A stretch of 62,950 nucleotides of DNA from JADKIH01 sp043747595 (GTDB lineage Bacteria; Bacteroidota; Bacteroidia; AKYH767-A; 2013-40CM-41-45), in contig JAYTOX010000147.1 of the NCBI GenBank assembly GCA_043747595.1, forward strand, positions 1-62,950. Reading direction: 5' to 3'. Positions 44,831 to 52,857 of the stretch are shown in pieces (position 1 is the first letter of the stretch; every line of letters starts with the position of its first letter). The notes beneath the pieces are model-generated. The model was not told where the DNA came from. It worked only from the letters and a program-made list of their open reading frames with translations, and made no database searches. The translations under genes and the position numbers were made by a program.

Positions 44831-45196
44831 TCAGTACTGCCCAGTATTCAGCATCACCAACGTGCACGCCTCGATATTTTCAATCCCATCTTTGGCTGCT
44901 AGTTTTTCCAGCTCCTCATTTTCGGCTCCGGGATTGTAGATAATTCGTTTGGGATGGAGCGACAAAATATAGTCGTAAAATACCTTCTGATTTTTGGCCG
45001 ACAAGTACATCGTAACGGTTTCAATATCGTCAAATGGCGGCATGCCCGTCTCAATCTTTACTCCGGCAACTTCTCCTTCACGTTTTCCAACCGCAGCTAC
45101 CAACTCCCCATTCCGAACCAAACTTCTAATGGCCATATTAGAATATCGCTCCGTTTTTTCCGACGCTCCAAGCACCAATGTCCTCCGCTTTTCCAT
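44831..45196 (-). CDS. CoA-binding domain protein (YccU-like)
   Basis: A 121-residue single-domain Rossmann protein of the CoA_binding_2 family. Marks: TLVLGASEKTERYSNMAIRSL at the N-terminus, then AVGKREGEVAGVKI, TVTMYLSAKNQ and RIIYNPGAENEELEKLA. These proteins resemble the CoA-binding domain of succinyl-CoA ligases, but their cellular role is not established. It lies 22 bases after the MFS gene on the same strand and is probably co-transcribed. Its stop codon directly abuts the truncated last repeat unit of the array at 44059-44828. Confidence 0.85.
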   Translation of the reverse strand: MEKRRTLVLGASEKTERYSNMAIRSLVRNGELVAAVGKREGEVAGVKIETGMPPFDDIETVTMYLSAKNQKVFYDYILSLHPKRIIYNPGAENEELEKLAAKDGIENIEACTLVMLNTGQY

Positions 45197-45218
45197 GCTC
45201 TTATTTTACTTTAAATAA

Positions 45219-46499
45219 CTACATTATTTCAATGTATTTCAAATCTTTATGATAGGTCTCCTCCATCCTACTTAAAGCAAAAAATGCTAGTGCAAGTGCA
45301 AAAAATCCGACGATCAAACAACTATTCACCAAGGAAATTTCGAACGATCGGCGCAAGAAATTCAATGAAAACGTAAGTAAGACTAACGAACCACGAACGA
45401 AATTTGGAACCGTGGTTGTAACCGTAGAGCGAATATTAGTTCCAAATTGTTCGGAAGCGATGGTTACAAAAACCGCCCAGTACCCGGCAGCCAATCCAAG
45501 AAATGCACAGATCCAATAAAAGAGCGTCGGACTAATTTCCTTGGCAAAAAGATAGACAGGTACAAATATCGTTGTGAGTACAAGGTACAAAAAAATGATC
45601 TTTTTCCTGCTTTTAAAAACCTGACTTAAATACCCGCTCATAAAATCGCCAAAGGAAGTTCCCAGATAAAAGAACATCACAGCATTTCCGGTGTTAACAT
45701 TCACGATGCCCTTTTCGGCACAGATGTCTTTGGCGAGCGCAATAAGAATTCCAATCATAAACCAAATAGGAACCCCGATTGCGATGCAGTTGAAATATTT
45801 TTTTCTGCGCGCACGCTGACTGAAGAGTTTGAAAAAATTTCCCTTCGAGACACTATCGGTTTCGAGCGATTGGTACATGTGACTTTCATAAGCACCGAAT
45901 CGGAGTATGAGCAAGAACAAACCTAACACCCCACCAATAATATATGCCACTTGCCAGTTGAGTAGCTCGTGTCCGGTTATCCGATTGAGCACACCTGAAA
46001 AAATAGCACCGTGTTTCGCTACAAGATTCGCTACCACCGCGCCGAGCACACCAAACGACACAACAATCATGGTTCCATATCCACGATGTTTCTGCGTCAT
46101 CGTTTCGCTAACTAATGTGATTCCTGCGCCGAGCTCGCCTGCCAATCCGATACCGGCAATAAATCGCAACAAGGCATACGTGTTTAGATCACTTACAAAA
46201 GCATTTGCGAGATTGGCAATGGAATAGAGAAGAATGGAACCGAAAAGCACAGAAACCCGACCTTTGCGATCGCCTAAAATACCCCAGAGAATACCGCCGA
46301 TGAGCATACCGATCATTTGCCAATTCATTAGAGCCAGACCGGCATCAGTAAGCGCTTGTCCGCTGAGCCCTAGCGATTCGAGCGAAGGATTCTTAATTAC
46401 TTGAAAAAGAATGAGGTCGTAAATATCGACGAAGTAACCTAAAGCGGCGACGACAACAATAATATTTAGCGGCGAGGTGATTGCATTTTTTTGTGCCAT
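45219..46499 (-). CDS. MFS transporter (metabolite:H+ symporter type)
   Basis: A 426-residue inner-membrane protein with about 12 hydrophobic segments. GDRKGRVSVLFGSI between helices 2 and 3 is the MFS signature loop. GIGLAGELGAGITLVSE resembles the sugar/metabolite-proton symporter group (ShiA/ProP-like). LGYFVDIYDLILFQV in helix 1 also fits that group. The substrate is unknown. The frame extends to a TTG at 46511; the ATG at 46499 is chosen. It is first in a two-gene unit with the CoA-binding protein. Confidence 0.88.
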   Translation of the reverse strand: MAQKNAITSPLNIIVVVAALGYFVDIYDLILFQVIKNPSLESLGLSGQALTDAGLALMNWQMIGMLIGGILWGILGDRKGRVSVLFGSILLYSIANLANAFVSDLNTYALLRFIAGIGLAGELGAGITLVSETMTQKHRGYGTMIVVSFGVLGAVVANLVAKHGAIFSGVLNRITGHELLNWQVAYIIGGVLGLFLLILRFGAYESHMYQSLETDSVSKGNFFKLFSQRARRKKYFNCIAIGVPIWFMIGILIALAKDICAEKGIVNVNTGNAVMFFYLGTSFGDFMSGYLSQVFKSRKKIIFLYLVLTTIFVPVYLFAKEISPTLFYWICAFLGLAAGYWAVFVTIASEQFGTNIRSTVTTTVPNFVRGSLVLLTFSLNFLRRSFEISLVNSCLIVGFFALALAFFALSRMEETYHKDLKYIEIM

Positions 46500-46590
46500 A
46501 GTTCGCGACAAATTTAGTATTGATATTCAAGCAACAAAGGGCGAGTGATGAAAATAAATAACAAAATGCAAGAAAAATGCGCAATTAGAA

Positions 46591-46620
46591 TTTGTCAGAA
46601 TAGAATTTATACTACTTTTG
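46591..46620 (+). promoter_or_regulatory. promoter of tRNA-Ser
   Basis: TTTG (46591-46594), 18 bases, TACTTTTG (46613-46620). The box ends only five bases before the first tRNA nucleotide at 46626. Confidence 0.65.
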
Positions 46621-46625
46621 CCCCC

Positions 46626-46712
46626 GGAGAGTTGGCAGAGCGGTCGATTGCGGCAGTCTTGAAAACTGTTGAGGTGTTACAGCCTCCTGGGGTTCGAATC
46701 CCTAACTCTCCG
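46626..46712 (+). tRNA. tRNA-Ser (anticodon TGA)
   Basis: 87 nucleotides. Acceptor arms GGAGAGT (46626-46632) and ACTCTCC (46705-46711) with discriminator G46712. The anticodon loop CTTGAAA places TGA at 46660-46662. The long variable arm (GAGG...CCTC) is typical of serine tRNA, and the T arm contains GGTTCGAATCC. CCA is not encoded. It reads UCA and other UCN codons. Confidence 0.97.
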
Positions 46713-46725
46713 CTTCAAAAATCAG

Positions 46726-46753
46726 ATGCCTCATTTTGTGGGGCATTTTTTTT
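46726..46753 (+). terminator. terminator of tRNA-Ser
   Basis: ATGCC...GGCAT stem (ATGCCTC / GGGGCAT) followed by eight T, 13 bases after the tRNA. Confidence 0.75.
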
Positions 46754-46769
46754 GTTTTTATTTTTTAAT

Positions 46770-46835
46770 GAGTTGAAATTTGAGAATTGTGATTTGAGAG
46801 TTGTGATTCGAGAGTTTTAATTTGAGAGTTGAAAA
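46770..46835. repeat. degenerate 7-bp-period tract
   Basis: Nine to ten consecutive 7-mers, for example GAGTTGA, AATTTGA, GATTTGA, GAGTTGT and GATTCGA, in constant phase. It lies between tRNA-Ser and the convergent gene ending at 46957. The remaining 120 bases of the gap show nothing recognisable. Confidence 0.75.
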
Positions 46836-46956
46836 TGTACTTGTAATCCATTTTAGAGGAAAGCAAATTCATTATTTGTCTTCAGACTGATCACGAGTAT
46901 TTAAGTTTGAAATACGGCCATTTAGCTTCAATTTTTGCTAGGAGAAATCGCTTACA

Positions 46957-48537
46957 TTATTTCACTTCCAACAAATCAAACTTATAAGTTTTACTTGCAC
47001 CGGTCATATTGTTAAAGTCTGTAAGTGGAATTAAAAATCCTCCGTTGACGGTAAGGAAATCACCAAGTAACAATTCAGAACTTTTCTTTTCGTTTAATGA
47101 ACCGGAATAAACATTTGTTACACCTTTAATCGAAAGCTCAGTAATCAACAAATCGCTTTTTTCTTTTCTTGCCGACTCAATAGTCTCTTTATAGTTTTCA
47201 AATAGTGTAGAAGCAATTTCATTCGTTTCCGGCAAGCCTGTACTCAAATACGACTTCCCATTTTTTGAGTACAATTGAATTTCATGTTTTCCACCTCCAA
47301 CTTGTCGTGAATTAGATGCCATTGATCCTGACCAATTCATTCCGTCATTTGAAAGCGAGAAAAACAAATCATCGTAACGATCAATTAATAATGTAAGATC
47401 GTTGTATCCCGAAGGTTTAAACACATTTGCACAAACTAACAGCGCTCCGTTTTGATTTATGATTTGATTTATGCAGTAATCGTAATCAAATGGGTTTTTC
47501 GCTTTTCCAATGGATTTAATACTTGACTCCATCTTAGCATCAAAGTAATTAACTTTCATGGAAATTGATTTACAGTCTGATTTCTGTATAGTATTCATAA
47601 ATATTCCACTCTTATTCTGCTGAATATCTTTTAGCAGACCAACGACAACAACTTTATCTGTTCCGGAAAATTCGTATGAAATTTCATTTGCATTTTCAAT
47701 AAGTTGAATTCCATAATCCCCTAGATTCAATGTCTTCAATCTAGCAAATAAAAACGAATTTGAAATTTGATTGAGGTTAGCATTTAATTCTGTGCATTTA
47801 GGAATGTTCCCTTTGCTTTCAATTGTACAAAAGATATTGCGAGGAACTTCCGAATTTTGATATGAAGCCAAATAAAATAAATTTCCATTATCATCAACTC
47901 GATAGTTGAAGGAAAGTATTTGGTTTCCATTATACATGTTTTGAATAGACTTTCCCCAAATCTTTTTATAGCCATTCATATCCAATAAAATTGCACTTAC
48001 TTCTTCAGGTTTTTTCTTGTCTTGCATTTTATTTACAACTAACAATTTCGACCCATCGGGAGAAAAGGAAAAAAAGAATTTCCTTTTTGCAAATTCCATC
48101 ATCGATATATTGATTCTGGCATCTTTTGTCGGAGAATTAGTTACTTCTCCTGAAGATGAAATTGCCTTTATATTTATTGTCTTGGTTTTATCGCTCTTTT
48201 CCCAAGTTGAATACAGAATAATCACTTTCCCATTTACAAAATATGCTCCTTCAAATGGTTCCGAAGAAACATTTAACGAGAAATCTTTCGACCATATTTT
48301 AGTAAGAGTAGAATTGTCAAATTTCTGAACAATAAATTTTTCCATCATTCCAATTCCGCTACTGGAATTTAAAACATAAAATCCTTCATTATCAGATCCA
48401 AGAATTTTTCTTAGCTGTTCATTTCGTTCAAAATTATTTTCATGCCCACTTTTAATAATCATGTTGTTTTGGGCGCCAACAAATAAACTAATTAATGAAA
48501 ATTGAATAATTAGGAATATGTTATTTTTAAGCTTCAT
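46957..48537 (-). CDS. exported protein of unknown function
   Basis: A 526-residue protein I cannot assign to a family. A signal peptide is clear (1-22, ending FVGAQ). The body is beta-rich, with repeated GFYVLNSS, FFFSFSPDGSKLLVVNK, LSFNYRVDDNGNLFYLAS and FFSLSNDGMNWSG phrases that recall blades of a beta-propeller, but no defined repeat motif is counted. There is no T9SS tail, no lipobox and few cysteines, so a periplasmic location is likely. A TATATTTG on the minus strand at 48603-48596 may be its -7 box. Monocistronic. Confidence 0.7.
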   Translation of the reverse strand: MKLKNNIFLIIQFSLISLFVGAQNNMIIKSGHENNFERNEQLRKILGSDNEGFYVLNSSSGIGMMEKFIVQKFDNSTLTKIWSKDFSLNVSSEPFEGAYFVNGKVIILYSTWEKSDKTKTINIKAISSSGEVTNSPTKDARINISMMEFAKRKFFFSFSPDGSKLLVVNKMQDKKKPEEVSAILLDMNGYKKIWGKSIQNMYNGNQILSFNYRVDDNGNLFYLASYQNSEVPRNIFCTIESKGNIPKCTELNANLNQISNSFLFARLKTLNLGDYGIQLIENANEISYEFSGTDKVVVVGLLKDIQQNKSGIFMNTIQKSDCKSISMKVNYFDAKMESSIKSIGKAKNPFDYDYCINQIINQNGALLVCANVFKPSGYNDLTLLIDRYDDLFFSLSNDGMNWSGSMASNSRQVGGGKHEIQLYSKNGKSYLSTGLPETNEIASTLFENYKETIESARKEKSDLLITELSIKGVTNVYSGSLNEKKSSELLLGDFLTVNGGFLIPLTDFNNMTGASKTYKFDLLEVK

Positions 48538-48754
48538 AAGTAATATTTTTCGATTGTTAAATTTTTGTACTTCAGTTGGAAAATTAAATTTGAGCCAAAT
48601 ATATAAAATAATTGCAATTCATTCTTCGGCAGAATGTTGTGTGAAGGTTTGTGCAGTGGATCATTCAGCCACACACAGTTAAATTAATTGGTTGAATGCG
48701 ATTTACAGATAAGTAAGGTCTTGTTCAAATCATACCCTCTCGAATTACGATAGT

Positions 48755-48882
48755 AAAGCAGAACGCCATTCGGAATTAAAAGTTGCTCATCAAAAATTGT
48801 ACGTACGCCTCACTAAACATTCTGCTTTTCGGCGGTTATTCATTCTTCATTAATCATTACTCATTATTCATTCTTAATTATT
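48755..48882. repeat. inverted-repeat element, copy C, with 7-bp tail
   Basis: AAAGCAGAACG (48755-48765) faces CATTCTGCTTT (48818-48828). The 23 bases at 48806-48828 are identical to 40548-40570 of copy B. The tail (48837-48880) is five to six 7-mers of the type TCATTCT, TCATTAA, TCATTAC. The rest of the 345-base gap (48538-48754) holds the possible -7 box of the 526-residue gene and nothing else recognisable. Confidence 0.75.
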
Positions 48883-50052
48883 TCATTTCTCTCTTCTCTT
48901 CGTTGGAGTCCACACACCGCTCTTAATGCCTTTTTGAAAAATAAAATATCCTTTCACCAGCGCTAGATTCATCATAGAGAAATATGCTACAAAACGAATT
49001 AATTTATTGTTTACTCCTACTCGTTTCAGAAGCCAATCGAAGATTGGTGTTGCTAACAATACTAACTCCGCAATAAAAAGAAAGAGGAAATAATTAGATC
49101 TCGGAATTAACAAAAATAGACTTACCAACGACGACAATAAAAACAACGGAGTAATCCACCGAATAAATTTATGACTAATAAAACAAAAGCCGGCGGCGTG
49201 AAATGGATTCATCAGAAATTTTTTGAAGCGCGAAAGATTCTGAAAATTACCTGCAGAAATACGAGCTTTCCGTTTAAATTCTACCGACACTTCATTGGGA
49301 ATATCTTCGTAACAAATTGCCTCCAAATCATTCAAGCATTTATACCCTTTTTCTAAAACTTTCATCGAGATATAAAAATCATCAACGAGCGAATCTGCCG
49401 GAACATTTTCAAACAGATTTTTTCTAAGAATATAACAGCCGCCAAATGGACCCATCATAGTTCCGAAAACAATACCTTCGTAGTATTTAATTAAATTCTC
49501 ACGCTGTATGTACGATTTCTCTTGCATAGAGATCCCATCTTTTTTCATTCCTATGTTCAGAATATTAGCTCCAACCAAACCAATTTTTTCATCGGCAAAA
49601 TGACGAACAAGACTAGTAATAGTATTGGTTTCAAAATAAACATTAGCGTCGGTGAGTATTACAAGTGGAAACTTCGCTGCACTCATCAAATCATTCATCA
49701 CCGAAGGCTTGCCTCTGCGTTCAGTAAATTCAAAAAGTTGAACCCTTTTATCGTAAGTACTTATTGCCTTCACAATTTCATTTGTGCGATCAGAAGAACT
49801 ATCGGAGCCAATTAATATTTCAATTTTATCGATAGGATAATCGCAAGCCAAAACAGATTTTATCTTTTGTTCAATAACACCTTCTTCATTAAAAGCGGCA
49901 ATTAAGATTGAGACACCTTGTTGATTATTTTCAGGAAAACTACCAAGAGCTTTTCCTTTGGCCATAATTTTTAAAAGCAGCGGAAAAAGGACATAGGAAT
50001 AAAACACTAGAAAAACACTGACTAGAAAAACAAGGAAGAGAAATAGATTCAT
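48883..50052 (-). CDS. membrane-associated family 2 glycosyltransferase
   Basis: A 389-residue GT-A glycosyltransferase. One N-terminal membrane helix (LFLFLVFLVSVFLVFYSYVLF), then the GT2 catalytic domain: VSILIAAFNEEGVIEQKI; the SSSDRTNEI nucleotide-binding stretch; VILTDANVYFE with the DxN/DxD-like metal site; VDDFYISMKV; and a RKARISAGNFQNL segment like the QxxRW region of processive enzymes. Three or so C-terminal membrane helices follow. It probably builds or elongates a surface polysaccharide. The ATG at 50052 is preferred over a TTG at 50061. Divergent from the GWxTD gene. Confidence 0.85.
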   Translation of the reverse strand: MNLFLFLVFLVSVFLVFYSYVLFPLLLKIMAKGKALGSFPENNQQGVSILIAAFNEEGVIEQKIKSVLACDYPIDKIEILIGSDSSSDRTNEIVKAISTYDKRVQLFEFTERRGKPSVMNDLMSAAKFPLVILTDANVYFETNTITSLVRHFADEKIGLVGANILNIGMKKDGISMQEKSYIQRENLIKYYEGIVFGTMMGPFGGCYILRKNLFENVPADSLVDDFYISMKVLEKGYKCLNDLEAICYEDIPNEVSVEFKRKARISAGNFQNLSRFKKFLMNPFHAAGFCFISHKFIRWITPLFLLSSLVSLFLLIPRSNYFLFLFIAELVLLATPIFDWLLKRVGVNNKLIRFVAYFSMMNLALVKGYFIFQKGIKSGVWTPTKRREK

Positions 50053-50218
50053 AGAGGGCAATGGCTCAATTTGAGAGTGTTAATTTACCTCAAAAAAGCA
50101 CAATAAAAAGCACATCAACAAATCTTTGTCATTGCCTTGTTAAACTTAGCAAAGAACAAATAAATTATAGCCCGATTCAATTAATAATTCTTAATTTTAA
50201 AGAAGTAAAAATGGCGTA

Positions 50219-51679
50219 ATGAAAAAATTAATATCACTCCTACTGCTTTCATTTTCAGTTGTTACAGTTACAGAAGCGAAGCTTACTGCGTACTTGTCGT
50301 TTGGCACATTCGACAATCCAAACGGTAATCCGTATGTAGAAACCTACTTGAAAATAATTGGCAATACTTCTAAAGCAATTAAAACAGGAGACGGAACAAT
50401 ACAGAGTAAAATTGAAGTAAAATGGATCTTTAAGAACGGCGATAAAATTGTTCACTTTGAAAAATACAATCTGCTAAGTCCTGAACTTACCTCAAAAGAC
50501 ACATTGATTCCCGACTTCATTAATCAGCAACGAATCAGTTTAGAGTCAGGTAAATATTCTGTTGAATTATATTTAAAGGATATTAACTCAAACGATCCCG
50601 AAATTAGAATGGAACAAAATGTTGAATTGAAATTCAATAAAGACACCGTTCAAATTTCGGACATTGAATTGTTAGAATCATATTCTCCTTCTACAGAAAC
50701 TTCCATCTTCACAAAAAACGGCTATCACCTTACTCCATTCCCCGACAATTTTTATCCGGCTGAAATAAAAAAGATACGTTTCTATGCAGAGGTTTACAAT
50801 ACACTTTCGACGAACAACGATCCATTTTTAATCAGATATTATTTATCGAACGATAATAACAATCAATTATTAGAAGATATGGTTATTGCTAAAAAAGAGA
50901 AAGCACAAAATGTAAATCCGATACTTGGTGAATTTCCATTAGAGAATTTACCGAGTGGAAATTGGAATATCAATATAGAAGTAGTGAATAAGAACAACAA
51001 ACTATTAGCCTATAAAAAAATATTTTTTCAGCGAGCGAATACAGTTCGCAAGCCGATAATAAATACCGACTATGAAAATTTGAATATCACCAATACTTTT
51101 GTGAGTAACATTACCAATCCCGATACACTTGTTTATTTGATCGATGTGCTCTACCCTATTTCTTCAGCGAGCGAAATTAATGTGGAAGAAAACCAAATGG
51201 TGCGCCATGATGTAAAATCTATGCAAAAATTTCTTTACTATTTTTGGGGTAAAAGAAACAATGCAGATCCGCAGTCGGCCTGGACAAACTATATGGTTGA
51301 AGTGACGAAAGTGAATCGTTCATTTGGAGCACTCAACAGAAGAGGCTATGAAACAGATCGAGGAAGAGTATATTTGCAGTATGGAGCACCAAGTACGATG
51401 ACAGAATACAAGGACGATCCCGAAGCATTTCCGTACGAGATTTGGCATTATTTGACACTTGGCACACAAACCAATAAAAAGTTTATTTTCTTTTGCAGAG
51501 AAATGGTGACTCAAAATTATAAGCTCTTACATTCCGATGCGAAAGGAGAAATTTTTAATTCACATTGGGAATTAGACCTCCATTCAAGAGGCCAGCAATA
51601 CGGTCCGGATTTAGACATTGAGAAAGCAGACGATATTTACGGAAGTAAAACAAAAGAAAATTTTAATAATCCACGCTAA
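50219..51679 (+). CDS. GWxTD domain-containing exported protein
   Basis: A 486-residue protein with signal peptide 1-20 (VVTVTEAK). The body is beta-rich. The C-terminal GWxTD-type domain (about 350-440) contains RRGYETDRGRVYLQYGAPSTMTEY and EIWHYLTL. This family is common in Bacteroidota and of unknown function; the present copy has GYETD in place of GWxTD. It lies 53 bases upstream of a second glycosyltransferase and divergent from another, so a role in envelope glycan export or assembly is possible, though this is inference. A mini-frame ATG-GCG-TAA overlaps its start as TAATG. Confidence 0.75.
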   Translation: MKKLISLLLLSFSVVTVTEAKLTAYLSFGTFDNPNGNPYVETYLKIIGNTSKAIKTGDGTIQSKIEVKWIFKNGDKIVHFEKYNLLSPELTSKDTLIPDFINQQRISLESGKYSVELYLKDINSNDPEIRMEQNVELKFNKDTVQISDIELLESYSPSTETSIFTKNGYHLTPFPDNFYPAEIKKIRFYAEVYNTLSTNNDPFLIRYYLSNDNNNQLLEDMVIAKKEKAQNVNPILGEFPLENLPSGNWNINIEVVNKNNKLLAYKKIFFQRANTVRKPIINTDYENLNITNTFVSNITNPDTLVYLIDVLYPISSASEINVEENQMVRHDVKSMQKFLYYFWGKRNNADPQSAWTNYMVEVTKVNRSFGALNRRGYETDRGRVYLQYGAPSTMTEYKDDPEAFPYEIWHYLTLGTQTNKKFIFFCREMVTQNYKLLHSDAKGEIFNSHWELDLHSRGQQYGPDLDIEKADDIYGSKTKENFNNPR

Positions 51680-51732
51680 GGAAATTCTAGTATTTTTACC
51701 ACTTCCACTTTTAAGTTCAGCAGCCAAAATAT

Positions 51733-52752
51733 ATGTCCACTAAAATTGCAGTAGTAATCCTAAATTGGAATGGCAAAAAACTGCTCGAACAATTTTTACC
51801 TTCAATAGTAAAATACTGCGAAGCAATTGCGGAGGTGATTGTTGCCGATAATGCAAGTACAGACGATTCAATCGAGTTTATAAAAAAAGAATTTCCCACT
51901 ATAAAGATCATTGAAAACAAAAGCAATCTTGGTTTTACAGGAGGTTATAATGAGGCATTCAAACATGTCGATGCAACGTATTATGTGCTTTTAAATAGCG
52001 ACGTAGAAGTTACAGAAAACTGGATTCAGCCTATACTTACGTTGATGGAAAGCGACAGTTCGATAGGTGCTTGTCAGCCGAAAATTCTTTCTTACCACGA
52101 TAAAACTTCATTCGAATATGCAGGAGCCGGTGGAGGATTTATCGATAGTATGGGCTATCCTTTTTGCAGAGGACGAATTTTTAATACACTTGAAAAAGAT
52201 GATCATCAATATGATGATACACTTCCGGTTTTTTGGGCAACAGGTGCGTGTATGTTTGTGAGGGCAGATGTTTATAAAAAGTTGAATGGATTAGATGAAC
52301 AGTTTTTTGCCCACATGGAAGAAATCGACCTTTGTTGGAGAATGCAATTGGTAGGGTATTCCGTGTATTACTGTGGCAAATCAAGCGTTTATCATGTAGG
52401 TGGCGGGACATTAGCCAAGAATAATCCTCGAAAAACTTATTTGAACTTTCGTAATAATTTGTTGATGATTTACAAAAACGGAGGAATTAATAAGATGAGA
52501 ATTTTACAAAAAAGAAGGTTTTTTGATTTACTGGCTGCATTAAAATTTTTGATCACCAACGGCAAAGCCGATGCATTAGCTGTATTGCAGGCACATAAAG
52601 ATTATAAAGAAATAAGTAAAAAGATTAATATAGATGAAAACCCTCTCCCAAAGCCACTTTTAACAATTTATAAACGTAGCATTTTGTGGGATTATTATCT
52701 TTGCGGTCGAAGATTTTTTTCTTCTTTGCGCTGGGGCAAGAAAAAAGATTAA
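51733..52752 (+). CDS. family 2 glycosyltransferase (rhamnosyltransferase-like)
   Basis: A 339-residue soluble or membrane-associated GT2 enzyme. Marks: IAVVILNWNGKKLLEQFL, VIVADNASTDDS, NLGFTGGYNEAF, YYVLLNSDVEV (DxD-type metal site), VFWATGACMFVRADVY, and FFAHMEEIDLCWRMQLVGY. This pattern is that of the WbbL-like subfamily that transfers rhamnose or similar sugars to lipid-linked glycans. The C-terminal part is basic. It probably forms a transcription unit with the GWxTD gene. Confidence 0.88.
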   Translation: MSTKIAVVILNWNGKKLLEQFLPSIVKYCEAIAEVIVADNASTDDSIEFIKKEFPTIKIIENKSNLGFTGGYNEAFKHVDATYYVLLNSDVEVTENWIQPILTLMESDSSIGACQPKILSYHDKTSFEYAGAGGGFIDSMGYPFCRGRIFNTLEKDDHQYDDTLPVFWATGACMFVRADVYKKLNGLDEQFFAHMEEIDLCWRMQLVGYSVYYCGKSSVYHVGGGTLAKNNPRKTYLNFRNNLLMIYKNGGINKMRILQKRRFFDLLAALKFLITNGKADALAVLQAHKDYKEISKKINIDENPLPKPLLTIYKRSILWDYYLCGRRFFSSLRWGKKKD

Positions 52753-52857
52753 GTATTTTTTTTGTAAGAAACCCAACACTTTTAGTACAACAATCAGTTG
52801 CGATATCTCTATAATTAGCGTGACCTGTACTTTAGCAGGCATACTATCAATTTTGTC

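Noticed and set aside
46545..46820. 91-residue frame across tRNA-Ser
   Set aside because: It reads straight through the tRNA, its promoter and its terminator; purely accidental.
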